Shown: positions 32,096 through 39,598 of the stretch, in pieces
How positions within the stretch are numbered: position 1 is the stretch's first letter
How the letters are laid out: every line of letters starts with the position of its first letter
NCBI GenBank assembly: GCA_963800235.1
Contig: CAWDAD010000001.1
Span: 1,426,001 to 1,490,000, forward strand
Length of the DNA stretch: 64,000 nucleotides
Direction of reading: 5' to 3'
Source of the DNA: CAVVNP01 sp963800235
Lineage (GTDB): Bacteria > Actinomycetota > Acidimicrobiia > Acidimicrobiales > Iamiaceae
The notes under the pieces: model-generated
The model's database searches: none
Seen by the model: the letters and a program-made list of their open reading frames with translations, nothing else
Told to the model about the DNA's origin: nothing
Translations under genes and position numbers: made by a program

Positions 32096-33346
32096 CGGGG
32101 CCGCGATCGCCAGCGCCGAGGCGGCGTCGAGCACCAGCACGGCGGCCTCGCCACCCGGTTCCACGCCCTCGCCGTCGGGGATGACGGCCAGGCCGTTGGC
32201 CGACGCGGTGGCGGTGAGCTGGTGCGAGCCCTGGGCGCCGACCGGGTGGGCGACGAACCCGCGACCGTCCGGCGAGGCGCCGACCACCACCCGGACGTGG
32301 TGCACCTTGCCGTCGGTCCGACGGGCCGCGCCGTCCGGCAGGGTGGCGACCACCCGGGGCCGGTCGCAGTCGACCGGTGCCCGGCCGGCCATGGCCCGCA
32401 GCGCCGGCCGGGCCAGCAGCTCGAAGGACACGAGCGAGGAGACGGGGTTGCCGGGGAGGCCGAACACCGGCACGCCCTCGACGGTGCCGAAGGCGAAGGG
32501 CTTGGCCGGCTTGATGGCGATCTGCATCCAACGCATGTCGCCCAGCCGGTCGAGCACGACCTTGACCAGGTCCACGTCGCCCATGCTGACGCCGCCACTG
32601 CTGATGACGGCGTCGCAGGTGCCGACGCCCTCACCGATGGCGGCGGCGATGGCGACCTCGTCGTCGGGGATGCACCCGAGGTCGACCGGCTCGGCGCCGG
32701 CCGCGGCCACCAGGGCGAGGAGCATGGGCCGGTTCGACTCGCGGATCTGGCCCGGCCCGAGCGGGCGGCCGTCGTCGACCAGCTCGTCGCCGGTCGAGAG
32801 GACCCCCACCCGGGGCGGGCGGAGGGTCGCCACCTCGGTGGCGCCGACGTTGGCCAGCACGCCGAGGTGGGCGGGGGTGAGCACCGTGCCGGCCGACGCG
32901 ACGACGTCGCCGGGGCGCACGTCCTCGCCGGCCCGTCGCACCGCGGTCCCCCGCTCGACGGCGGCCCCGACCGCCACCCGTCTGCCCCCGTCGAGCGACC
33001 GGGTGCGCTCGACCATGACCACCGCGTCGGCGCCGGGGGGCACGGGCGCCCCGGTCATGATCCGCACCGCGGTGCCGGGCTCGACCGACGGCAGGGGGGG
33101 CGACCCGGCCAGGATCGTGCCGAGCACGGGCAGCTCGACCGGACGGCCCTCGGCCGCACCGGCCAGGTCGGCGGCCACCACCGCGTACCCGTCCATGCCC
33201 GAGTTGTCGAAGGGCGGCACCGAGTCGGCGGCCACCACGTCGGCCGCCAGCACCCGACCGACGGCCCGCCCGAGCGGGACGGTCTCGACCACCGGCTCGG
33301 GCAGGGCGGCCCTGACGTGGGCCTGGGCCTGCTCGAGGGGGATCAC
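32093..33346 (-). CDS. moeA: Molybdopterin molybdenumtransferase MoeA / gephyrin-like protein Glp
   Basis: A protein of 417 residues. Domains: N-terminal linker and domain 2 (PFDNSGMDGYAVVAADL, IMTGAPVPPGADAVVMVE), the MogA-like domain 3 (VGVLSTGDELVDDGRPLGPGQIRESNRPM, DAVISSGGVSMGDVDLVK, KPAKPFAFGTVEGVPVFGLPGNPVSSLVSFE), and the C-terminal beta domain IV. The catalytic Asp of STGDE and SGGVSMGD are intact. MoeA inserts molybdate into adenylylated molybdopterin. In Corynebacteriales a MoeA paralogue, Glp, binds FtsZ and the membrane protein GlpR. Because a SepX/GlpR-like gene lies in this cluster, the protein may serve division as well. GTG 33346 follows TACCGT by 6 nt. Confidence 0.9.
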   Translation of the reverse strand: MIPLEQAQAHVRAALPEPVVETVPLGRAVGRVLAADVVAADSVPPFDNSGMDGYAVVAADLAGAAEGRPVELPVLGTILAGSPPLPSVEPGTAVRIMTGAPVPPGADAVVMVERTRSLDGGRRVAVGAAVERGTAVRRAGEDVRPGDVVASAGTVLTPAHLGVLANVGATEVATLRPPRVGVLSTGDELVDDGRPLGPGQIRESNRPMLLALVAAAGAEPVDLGCIPDDEVAIAAAIGEGVGTCDAVISSGGVSMGDVDLVKVVLDRLGDMRWMQIAIKPAKPFAFGTVEGVPVFGLPGNPVSSLVSFELLARPALRAMAGRAPVDCDRPRVVATLPDGAARRTDGKVHHVRVVVGASPDGRGFVAHPVGAQGSHQLTATASANGLAVIPDGEGVEPGGEAAVLVLDAASALAIAAP

Positions 33347-33352
33347 GCCGTC

Positions 33353-33358
33353 ACGGTA
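33353..33358 (-). promoter_or_regulatory. -10 box of moeA, leaderless
   Basis: On the minus strand TACCGT ends 6 nt before GTG 33346, which fixes that start against a longer open frame. Confidence 0.5.
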
Positions 33359-33431
33359 CCGGCGCGACCCGCCGCCGGTCCGGGCCCGACGCCGGATCAT
33401 CGCGCCGAGGAAGGGGCCGTGGCGGAGCGGG

Positions 33432-33899
33432 TCAGGTGGCGGCGAAGCGGGCCAGCTCGCGCCCGAGGTCGAGCGGCTGGGTGATGCCGTGGTGCTCGGC
33501 GTCGCCCCACAGCTCGCGGGGCACCCGCCACATGACCTCGAGCTCGATGCCGTCGCGATCGCGGGCGTAGAGGCTCTTCGACACCCCGTGGTCCGAGGCG
33601 CCGACCAGCGCCCCCTCGGCCCGCAGCCGGTCGGCCGTCTCGGCCAGGTCCTCGATCCGGTCGACCTCCCAGGCCAGGTGGTACAGCCCGACCGCCGGCC
33701 CGCTCGGCGCCGGCCGGTCGCCGACGCTGAACAGGCCGAGGTCGTGGTGGTTGGTCGACCCCGGCGCCCGCAGGAACACCGCTCGGCCACCGGCGGCCGC
33801 CTCGACCACGCTGAAGCCGAGGACGTCGGTGTAGAAGCCGCCCGACGTGGACGCGTCGGCCACGTAGAGCACGGCGTGGTTCAGGCCCATGGTCGCCAC
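33432..33899 (-). CDS. VOC-superfamily (glyoxalase/extradiol dioxygenase-like) protein
   Basis: A protein of 155 residues formed by one vicinal-oxygen-chelate repeat pair. LNHAVLYVADASTSGGFYTDVLGFSVVE gives the first metal ligand (His), VGLYHLAWEVD a second His, and RDRDGIELEVMW the closing Glu. These are the ligands of type I extradiol dioxygenases and related catechol-binding enzymes. The substrate is unknown. GTG 33899 is preferred because GAGGAGG lies 4-5 nt upstream, though ATG 33890 is possible. The gene begins 10 nt after the yceI stop and is probably co-transcribed with it. Confidence 0.78.
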   Translation of the reverse strand: MATMGLNHAVLYVADASTSGGFYTDVLGFSVVEAAAGGRAVFLRAPGSTNHHDLGLFSVGDRPAPSGPAVGLYHLAWEVDRIEDLAETADRLRAEGALVGASDHGVSKSLYARDRDGIELEVMWRVPRELWGDAEHHGITQPLDLGRELARFAAT

Positions 33900-33909
33900 G
33901 GCTTCCTCC

Positions 33910-34491
33910 TCAGGACGCTCGGACGGCTTCGGCGTCGATCTCGATCTTGGCCTTGGTGCCGACCATCACGCCACCGGCCTCGAGGGCCTGGTTGAAGGTG
34001 AGGCCGAAGTCGCCGCGGTCGACCTCGGTGGAGGCCGAGAAGCCGATGCGCTCGCCGCCCCACGGGTCGCGGGCGACCCCGGTGAGCTCGACGTCGAGCT
34101 CGACGGGCCGGGTGACGCCGCGGACGGTGAGCTCGCCGGCGAGGGTGAAGCGATCGCCGTCGCCGTGCTGCAGCCCGGTGCTGGCGAAGGTGATGGTCGG
34201 GTGGTTCTCCACGTCGAAGAAGTCGGGGCTGCGGAGGTGGCCGTCGCGGGTGTCGTCCCGGGTGTCGACGCTGGCGGCCTGGATGCTCACCTCGACCGAG
34301 GACTCGGCCGGGTCGTCGGCGACGGTGATCGACCCGCTGAAGTCGGAGAAGTGGCCGCGGACCTTCGACACCATGAGGTGGCGAACGACGAAGGACACGC
34401 TCGTGTGGGCGACGTCGAGGTCGAAGGTGCCCGGGGCCGGGACGGTGAGGCCCTCGTACTGGCGGGGCGGGAGGGTGGCGGTGTCGGTCAT
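33910..34491 (-). CDS. YceI-family lipid-binding protein
   Basis: A protein of 193 residues. The YceI lipocalin-like barrel begins at GTFDLDVAHTSVSFVVRHLMVSKVRGHFSDFSGSI, continues with DGHLRSPDFFDVENHPTITFAS and GELTVRGVTRPVELDVE, and ends GFSASTEVDRGDFGLTFNQALEAGGVMVG. Such proteins bind isoprenoid-like amphiphiles. No signal peptide is present, so it is cytosolic here. ATG 34491 has AGGAG at 5-6 nt. It is divergent from a MarR gene across two copies of a shared operator. Confidence 0.9.
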   Translation of the reverse strand: MTDTATLPPRQYEGLTVPAPGTFDLDVAHTSVSFVVRHLMVSKVRGHFSDFSGSITVADDPAESSVEVSIQAASVDTRDDTRDGHLRSPDFFDVENHPTITFASTGLQHGDGDRFTLAGELTVRGVTRPVELDVELTGVARDPWGGERIGFSASTEVDRGDFGLTFNQALEAGGVMVGTKAKIEIDAEAVRAS

Positions 34492-34525
34492 GGGAGCTCC
34501 TCGGTGGACGGTGGACCGGAGGGTC

Positions 34526-34569
34526 CAAGTACTTGCACGTGCAACTGTACCAGTTGATTGCTCGTACAA
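34526..34569. promoter_or_regulatory. Tandem MarR operator between yceI and marR
   Basis: TTGCACGTGCAA (34533-34544, perfect 12-bp palindrome) and TTGCTCGTACAA (34558-34569) fit TTGCWCGTRCAA and start 25 bp apart. A further palindrome, CAAGTACTTG (34526-34535), overlaps the first. This is an AT-rich island in the divergent promoter region, placed to let the MarR protein control both genes. Confidence 0.65.
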
Positions 34570-34587
34570 CTACCCTCGTCCGGGCGG

Positions 34588-34593
34588 TAGCCT
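34588..34593 (+). promoter_or_regulatory. -10 box of the marR gene, leaderless
   Basis: TAGCCT ends 7 nt before GTG 34601. The operator sites lie immediately upstream, where the -35 region would be. Confidence 0.5.
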
Positions 34594-34600
34594 CGAACCC

Positions 34601-35092
34601 GTGATCGCAGCGGAGCTCCCCGACGCCGACCGGCGGATGACCCTCTTCGGGCTCCTGGTGGAGACCAGCACCGCCCTGGTCGACGAGACCCGCCGGCCCA
34701 TCGACGACAGCGGCCTGACCCCGTCGGAGTTCGAGGCCCTCATCCGGCTGCACCGCACCCCGGGAGGACGGCTGCGGATGGCCGACCTGGCCACCCAGAC
34801 CCGGCTCAGCGCCAGCGGGCTGACCCGCCTGGTCGACCGGCTCGAGTCCGACGGCCTGGTCGAGCGCCAGAGCTGCCCGAGCGACCGACGCGGGTCCTAC
34901 GCCGCCATCAGCCCCGAGGGGCGCCGCCGCATCGAGGCCGTCCTCCCCGCGCACCTCGCCCTGATCGACCGCCACCTGACCGACGTGCTGACCTGCGAGG
35001 AGTCGGCCCAGCTCGAGGCGATCCTGCGCAAGGTCCGCCACGTCGTGCGCCCCGGCGCCACCGCCGGCACGGACACCGCCGACGTCGGCTAG
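34601..35092 (+). CDS. MarR-family transcriptional regulator
   Basis: A protein of 163 residues. The winged helix is complete: GLTPSEFEALIRLHRTPGGRLRMADLATQTRLSASGLTRLVDRLESDGLVERQSCPSDRRGSYAAIS, with the wing residues D-R-R. Flanking helices form the dimer interface. It is divergent from yceI across a duplicated operator, so it probably represses yceI, the VOC gene and itself until an isoprenoid- or phenolic-type ligand binds. GTG 34601 is decided by the -10 box. Its stop overlaps the galU stop by 4 nt (CTAG shared on both strands). Confidence 0.85.
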   Translation: MIAAELPDADRRMTLFGLLVETSTALVDETRRPIDDSGLTPSEFEALIRLHRTPGGRLRMADLATQTRLSASGLTRLVDRLESDGLVERQSCPSDRRGSYAAISPEGRRRIEAVLPAHLALIDRHLTDVLTCEESAQLEAILRKVRHVVRPGATAGTDTADVG

Positions 35093-35976
35093 AGCAGGCC
35101 TTCGGCCCGGACGAAGTCGGCCAGGAAGGCGCGGAACTCGGGACCCAGGTCGTCGCGCCGGGCGGCCAGCTCGACCGTGGCCCGCAGGTAGTCGATCTTC
35201 CTGCCGGTGTCGTAGCGGCCCTCGGTGAAGGTCTGGCCGTACACCGCCTGGTCGTCGATCAGGCGGGCGATGGCGTCGGTGAGCTGGATCTCACCGCCCA
35301 CCCCGGGCTCGGTCCGGTCGAGCATCTCGAAGATCTCGGGGGTGAACACGTAGCGGCCCATCACCGCCAGGTTCGACGGGGCGTCCTCGGCCTTCGGCTT
35401 CTCGACCAGGTCGAGGATCCGCACCAGGCCCTCGCTCACCCGCTCGGGCCGGGCGCAGCCGTAGGAGGAGACCTCCTCCGGCGGCACCTCCTTCAACGCC
35501 ACCACCGACCGCCCGTACTGGGCGTGGGTGGCGACCATCTGGGACAGCAGCCGGGCGTCGTCGACCATGATGTCGTCGCCCAGCAGGACGGCGAAGGGGT
35601 TGTCGCCGACGTGCTTGCGGGCCACCGACACGGCGTGGCCGAGCCCGAGCGGCTCGCCCTGGCGCACGTAGTGGATCTCGGCCAGCTCGGCGATGTCGAC
35701 GATCTCGTGGAGGGCGTCGGTCTTGCCGGCCTGCCCGAGGTAGTGCTCGAGCTCGAACTGGCGGTCGAAGTGGTCCTCGATGGCGCGCTTCGAGCGGCCG
35801 GTGATGATCAGGATGTCGTCGATGCCGGCGGCGACGGCCTCCTCGACCACGTACTGGATGGCCGGCTTGTCGACGACCGGCAGCATCTCCTTGGGCTGGG
35901 CCTTGGTGACCGGCAGGAAGCGGGTGCCCAACCCGGCGGCGGGGATGACCGCCTTGGTGATCGGGGCCTTCACCAC
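35089..35976 (-). CDS. galU: UTP-glucose-1-phosphate uridylyltransferase GalU
   Basis: A protein of 295 residues. KAVIPAAGLGTRFLPVTKAQPKEMLPVVDKPAIQYVVEEAVAAG is the nucleotide-binding signature; GLGHAV, LLGDDI (metal Asp), LDLVEKPKAEDAPSNLAVMGRYVF and EGRYDTGRKIDYLRA are all conserved. It makes UDP-glucose for cell-wall glycans and trehalose. GTG 35976 begins the conserved N-terminus. It is divergent from the zinc-ribbon (Ruc-like) gene, an arrangement also seen around Rv0991c-Rv0993. Confidence 0.95.
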   Translation of the reverse strand: MVKAPITKAVIPAAGLGTRFLPVTKAQPKEMLPVVDKPAIQYVVEEAVAAGIDDILIITGRSKRAIEDHFDRQFELEHYLGQAGKTDALHEIVDIAELAEIHYVRQGEPLGLGHAVSVARKHVGDNPFAVLLGDDIMVDDARLLSQMVATHAQYGRSVVALKEVPPEEVSSYGCARPERVSEGLVRILDLVEKPKAEDAPSNLAVMGRYVFTPEIFEMLDRTEPGVGGEIQLTDAIARLIDDQAVYGQTFTEGRYDTGRKIDYLRATVELAARRDDLGPEFRAFLADFVRAEGLL

Positions 35977-36031
35977 GGGCGCAGCGGGGCGGGAGCGGCG
36001 GGCATCGGGTCGTTCTAGCGCACCGGATCAC

Positions 36032-36065
36032 TACACTGCTGGCACTCTCATCCGTCGAGTGCTAA
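36032..36065 (+). promoter_or_regulatory. Promoter with a CIRCE element (HrcA operator)
   Basis: CTGGCACTC (36039-36047), a 9-nt spacer, and GAGTGCTAA (36057-36065) match the CIRCE consensus TTAGCACTC-N9-GAGTGCTAA at 7/9 and 9/9 positions. The -10-like TACACT (36032-36037) lies just upstream, so HrcA bound here would cover the transcription start. It controls the zinc-ribbon gene at 36091. Confidence 0.75.
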
Positions 36066-36090
36066 CCCCCGACGAGGTCCATCGCCCGCC

Positions 36091-36465
36091 ATGCCCACCT
36101 ACGAGTACCGCTGCAAGGAGTGCCACCGGACGACCGAGGCCGTCCAGTCCTTCACCGACCCGCCGCTCACCGAGTGTCCCACCTGCGGGGGGCCGCTCCG
36201 CAAGGTGTTCGGCAACGTCGGCATCACCTTCAAGGGGAGCGGCTTCTACAAGACCGACAGCCGCTCCGGCAACGGCTCCTCGACGCGATCGAGCGAGTCC
36301 ACCAGCGGGTCCGAATCGGGTTCGGGCAGCGGCTCGTCGGGCTCGTCGTCGAAGGAGTCGGCCGGCTCGAAGGGGACGGGGTCGTCCAAGGAGTCGAGCT
36401 CGTCGGGATCGAGCTCGTCCGGCTCGACGTCGGCGCCCTCGGGATCGTCCAGCTCCGGCTCCTGA
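36091..36465 (+). CDS. Zinc-ribbon protein with disordered tail (FmdB family; Ruc-like redox chaperone)
   Basis: A protein of 124 residues. MPTYEYRCKECHRTTEAVQSF with C8 and C11, and ECPTCGG with C29 and C32, form the FmdB-type zinc ribbon; GPLRKVFGNVGITFKGSGFYKTD completes the domain. From about residue 60 the sequence is almost only Ser, Gly, Glu and Lys, a long disordered tail. M. tuberculosis Rv0991c (Ruc) has this design and is a redox-regulated chaperone under heat-shock control. The CIRCE element upstream and galU next door strengthen the match. The tail here is unusually Ser-rich. An MTA phosphorylase gene starts 4 nt after the stop. Confidence 0.8.
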   Translation: MPTYEYRCKECHRTTEAVQSFTDPPLTECPTCGGPLRKVFGNVGITFKGSGFYKTDSRSGNGSSTRSSESTSGSESGSGSGSSGSSSKESAGSKGTGSSKESSSSGSSSSGSTSAPSGSSSSGS

Positions 36466-36469
36466 TCCG

Positions 36470-37294
36470 GTGAGCGACGCCGCCCCCGAGGCCGAGATCG
36501 CGGTCCTGGGAGGGTCGGGCTTCTACCGCTTCCTCGACCGGGTCACCGAGCACCGGATCGACACCCCCTACGGCGAGCCGTCCTCGCCGGTGGCGGTGGG
36601 CACCGTCGGCGACCGCCGCGTCGCCTTCATCGCCCGCCACGGCACCGAGCACCAGTTCCCGCCCCACCGCATCAACTACCGGGCGAACCTGTGGGCCCTG
36701 CACGCCCTCGGCGTCGAGCGGGTCTTCGGGCCGTGCGCCTCCGGTTCGCTGCAGCCCCACATCCACCCCGGCGAGTTCGTCGTCTGCGACCAGCTGGTCG
36801 ACCAGACCCGGGGGCGGGCGGCCACGTTCTTCGACGGCCCTGCGGTGCACCACGTGACCTGGGCCGACCCCTACTGCGACGAGCTGCGGGCCGTCGCCGC
36901 CGACGCGGTCGAGGCCGAGGGCGTCACCGTGCACCGCGCCGGCACCGCGGTCGTGATCCCCGGGCCCCGCTTCGCCACCCGGGCCGAGTCGCGCTGGTAC
37001 CGCTCGGCGGGGTGGGACGTCATCAACATGACCCAGCACCCGGAGGCCTACCTCGCCCGCGAGCTGGGGCTCTGCTACTCGGCCATCGCCCTCGTCACCG
37101 ACTACGACACCGGGGTCGAGGACGACCCCTCGATCACCCCGGTCACCATGGCCGAGATCGTCGCCTTCCTGGAGCAGAACGTGGTCCGGGTCCAGGCCGT
37201 CCTGCAGCGGGCCATCGCCGCCGTGCCCGCCGAGCGGTCCTGCTCGTGCGCCGACGCGGCCAGCGACGAGCCCATCACGCCTCCCGCTCCCTGA
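36470..37294 (+). CDS. mtnP: S-methyl-5'-thioadenosine phosphorylase
   Basis: A protein of 274 residues. EIAVLGGSGFYRFLD (phosphate-binding GGSGFY), RHGTEHQFPPHRINYRANLWAL (R-H-G...P-H-x-I-N-Y-R-A-N), GPCASGSLQPHIHPGEFVVCDQLVDQT, and the base-binding WDVINMTQHPEAYLARELGLCYSAIALVTDYD are typical of MTAP. It splits methylthioadenosine into adenine and 5-methylthioribose-1-phosphate, recycling the by-product of polyamine synthesis. A Cys pair, CSC, lies in the C-terminal tail. GTG 36470 starts 4 nt after the zinc-ribbon stop, so the two genes share a transcript and thus possibly HrcA control. Confidence 0.88.
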   Translation: MSDAAPEAEIAVLGGSGFYRFLDRVTEHRIDTPYGEPSSPVAVGTVGDRRVAFIARHGTEHQFPPHRINYRANLWALHALGVERVFGPCASGSLQPHIHPGEFVVCDQLVDQTRGRAATFFDGPAVHHVTWADPYCDELRAVAADAVEAEGVTVHRAGTAVVIPGPRFATRAESRWYRSAGWDVINMTQHPEAYLARELGLCYSAIALVTDYDTGVEDDPSITPVTMAEIVAFLEQNVVRVQAVLQRAIAAVPAERSCSCADAASDEPITPPAP

Positions 37295-37397
37295 GCGCCC
37301 GCAGCCCCTCGGCTCGGCCGGTTCGCCGCCGCCGGGGACGGGTAGGCCGCACCCGGCTTCCCCCTCCCCTGCCGCCGACGTCACGGAGCGTCGCGCC

Positions 37398-38120
37398 GTG
37401 CCCGTGCCACCCACCGCCCCGGACCGCTCCACGGGCGCGCCCCCCGACGACTCGCCGTTCCCGCCCGGTCACCGACGACGGGGTCGGCCGCGTCGCCCAC
37501 GCCTCTCCCGACGGGCGGGGCCGACCCGACGACCACGCCTGCGACGGGCGGGCCGGGCGTGGTGGGTCGGCGTGGCGGTGCTCGCCCTGGTCACCGGCAC
37601 CGTGGTCGCCGGGCTGGTCCAGCGGGCGGCGGAGGCCCGGGACCGCTACGGGCGGGTCCGGCCGGTGCTGGTCGCCACCGCCCGCCTCGAACCGGGCGAC
37701 CGCCTCGACGCCGGGCGCACCGAGGTCCGTCGCCTGCCCGCCGACCTGGTGCCGTCCGGTGCGCTGACCTCGCTGCCGGCGGACCGGACGGTGACTGCGG
37801 TGGTGGCCGAGGGCGAGGCGGTGCTCGGCGAGCGGGTCGGGCGGGCGGGCCGGCCGGGTCCGCAGGCCCTCATGCCCGAGGGGAGCCGGGCGTTGGCCGT
37901 GCCGGTGCCGGTCCGGGGGCTGCCGGTGCACCCCGGCGACCACGTCGACCTGCTGGCGGCGGCGCCCGACGGCGGCCACCCCGGCGTGGTCGCCCGCGAC
38001 GGCGTGGTCATCGCGGTCGACGACGACAGCACGACCGTGGCCGTCGGTGCCGGCGACGCGCCCGACGTGGCCGAGGCGCTCGGGGGCGGTTCGGTCGTGA
38101 TCGCGCTCCGCCCCGGCTGA
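37398..38120 (+). CDS. SAF-domain membrane protein (CpaB/RcpC-like)
   Basis: A protein of 240 residues. A basic, proline-rich N-terminus is followed by one membrane helix (about 55-73: WWVGVAVLALVTGTVVAGLV) and an external SAF domain: RPVLVATARLEPGDRLDAGRTEVRRLPADLVPSGAL, then GSRALAVPVPVRGLPVHPGDHVDLLAA. CpaB proteins with this layout belong to Flp pilus assembly, but no pilus genes are near. Actinobacterial relatives often sit beside fmdB as here, and their role is unknown. GTG 37398 is the start. A perfect hairpin begins at the stop codon. Confidence 0.75.
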   Translation: MPVPPTAPDRSTGAPPDDSPFPPGHRRRGRPRRPRLSRRAGPTRRPRLRRAGRAWWVGVAVLALVTGTVVAGLVQRAAEARDRYGRVRPVLVATARLEPGDRLDAGRTEVRRLPADLVPSGALTSLPADRTVTAVVAEGEAVLGERVGRAGRPGPQALMPEGSRALAVPVPVRGLPVHPGDHVDLLAAAPDGGHPGVVARDGVVIAVDDDSTTVAVGAGDAPDVAEALGGGSVVIALRPG

Positions 38121-38140
38121 GGGGTCGAGCCGACCCCTCA
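38118..38140. terminator. Hairpin terminator at the SAF-gene stop codon
   Basis: TGAGGGGTCG (38118-38127, including the TGA stop) pairs perfectly with CGACCCCTCA (38131-38140) across the loop AGC. The TTCTCGGGAC palindrome begins 3 nt later. Confidence 0.8.
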
Positions 38141-38142
38141 GG

Positions 38143-38187
38143 TTCTCGGGACGACGGTCGCGTGGACACGCGCTCCTCGTCCCGAGA
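38143..38187 (-). repeat. Palindromic repeat element, copy 1 (TTCTCGGGAC family)
   Basis: A 45-nt hairpin: outer stem TCTCGGGACGA with TCGTCCCGAGA, an asymmetric internal loop, and an inner stem CGCGTG/CACGCG. Read on the minus strand it is identical to the element at 58222-58267 except at two bases. Those two bases pair with each other (G-C here, A-T there). It lies between the SAF-domain gene and the convergent tldE gene. Confidence 0.85.
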
Positions 38188-38228
38188 TCGGCGTGGCGGT
38201 GGTGGTCGTGGTGGCGGGGCGGCGCTCG

Positions 38229-39598
38229 TCAGCTGCCCGACACGGTGACGTCGGAGATGACCAGGCTCACCCCGGCGGCGCTCATCGGCAGCCACTCGAC
38301 GTCGCCTCCGACGGCCCGGACGTCGCGCAGCATCTTCTGCAGGGTCGAGGCGACGGTGAACTCCCGCAGCGGTCGGCCGAGCTCGCCGCCGGTGATCCGC
38401 AAGCCCTCGGCGCCGGTGGAGAAGTCACCGCTGACCGGGTTGACCCCGGAGTGCAGGCCCGACACCGACGACACCAGCACCCCGTCGCCGACCTCGGCCA
38501 GCAGCTCGGGCTGGGAGCGGGTGCCCGGGTCGAGGGCCAGGGCGGTGCAGCCGACCCCGGGGGTGGACTTGTAGCCGCCGCGCACCGCGCTGCCGGTGGA
38601 GGCGGTGCCGGACCGGCGGGCGGTGTAGCTGTTGTGCACGAACTGCTGCAGCACGCCCCGCTCGATCAGCGGGTTGCGGCGCGTCGCCAGTCCCTCGCCG
38701 TCGGTCTCGGTGGCGGTGTAGGCGAGCGGGTTGGTCGGGTCGTCGACCAGCGTGACCTGGCTCGCCGCGACCTCCTCGCCCAGCCGGTCGGCGAACAGCG
38801 ACCGGCCCTTCAGCACCGCCTCCCCCGAGAGGGTGCCGGCGATGATGGCGAGGAGCTGGGCGGTGACGTAGGGGTCGAGCACGACGGTGAACCGGCCCGA
38901 CGGCGGCTTGGTGGCGCCGAGCAGCCGGGTGGCGCGGCGCGCGGCGTCGTCCGCCGCCGCGTCGAGGTCGAGGTCGGCGATCTCGCGACCGACGGAGAAC
39001 CCGAACCCCGTCTGGGTGTCGTCGTCCTCGGTGGCCACGCACGAGGCGGCCACGTAGCAGCCGGTCTCCCGACCGGCGCTGCGGATGCCCGTGTTGGTGA
39101 CCACGCAGCCCTCGCTGAGCCCGTCGACGTACTCGGCCGACTCGACCCGCTGATCCGGGGGTCGGCGGCGGTCACGGCCCGCTCGAGGGCCAGCGCCAGC
39201 TCGATCTTGTCGGCGGTGGGCACCGCGTCCATGCCCGGGCGGTACAGGTCGAGGTCGGGCACGGGCACCCCGTCGGGGATGGCGAGGCCGAGCGCCTCGT
39301 CGGGGGTGGCGAAGCCGGCGTTGTCGCGCGCCTCGTCGAGGGTCTCGGCGAGCACCTCGGGATCGAGGCTGGCGGCGTAGGCGAACCCCTGGCGATCGTC
39401 GGCCACGACCCGGATGCCGACGCCCTGGGACTCGGCCGAGGCGAGCGACTCGATCTCCCCCTCGTAGACGCGCACCTCGACGTGGCGGCCCCGTCCCACC
39501 ACCGCCTCGACCTGCTCGCCGGAGCGGGCCAGGCCCACGACCCGGTCGCCCACCGCCAGCAGGTCGGCGGCGACCTCCTCGGTGCCCTGCTCCGCCAT
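38229..39598 (-). pseudogene. TldE/PmbA metalloprotease-family protein, interrupted by a frameshift
   Basis: From ATG 39598 the N-terminal half reads LARSGEQVEAVVGRGRHVEVRVYEGEIESLASAESQGVGIRVV and FAYAASLDPEVLAETLDEA, up to AADPRIS at about 39150. The rest continues in another frame: VESAEYVDGLSEGCVVTNT, LDPYVTAQLLAIIAGTLSGEAVLKGRS, and LQQFVHNSYTARRSGTASTGSA, to the stop at 38229. Adding one G/C in the CCC at 39146-39148 joins the halves into 456 residues, the size of PmbA. TldD/TldE complexes are proteases that trim peptide precursors such as microcins and RiPPs. TldE lacks the HExxH site and is the partner subunit. The ATG overlaps the TldD stop (TGATG). Confidence 0.8.
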
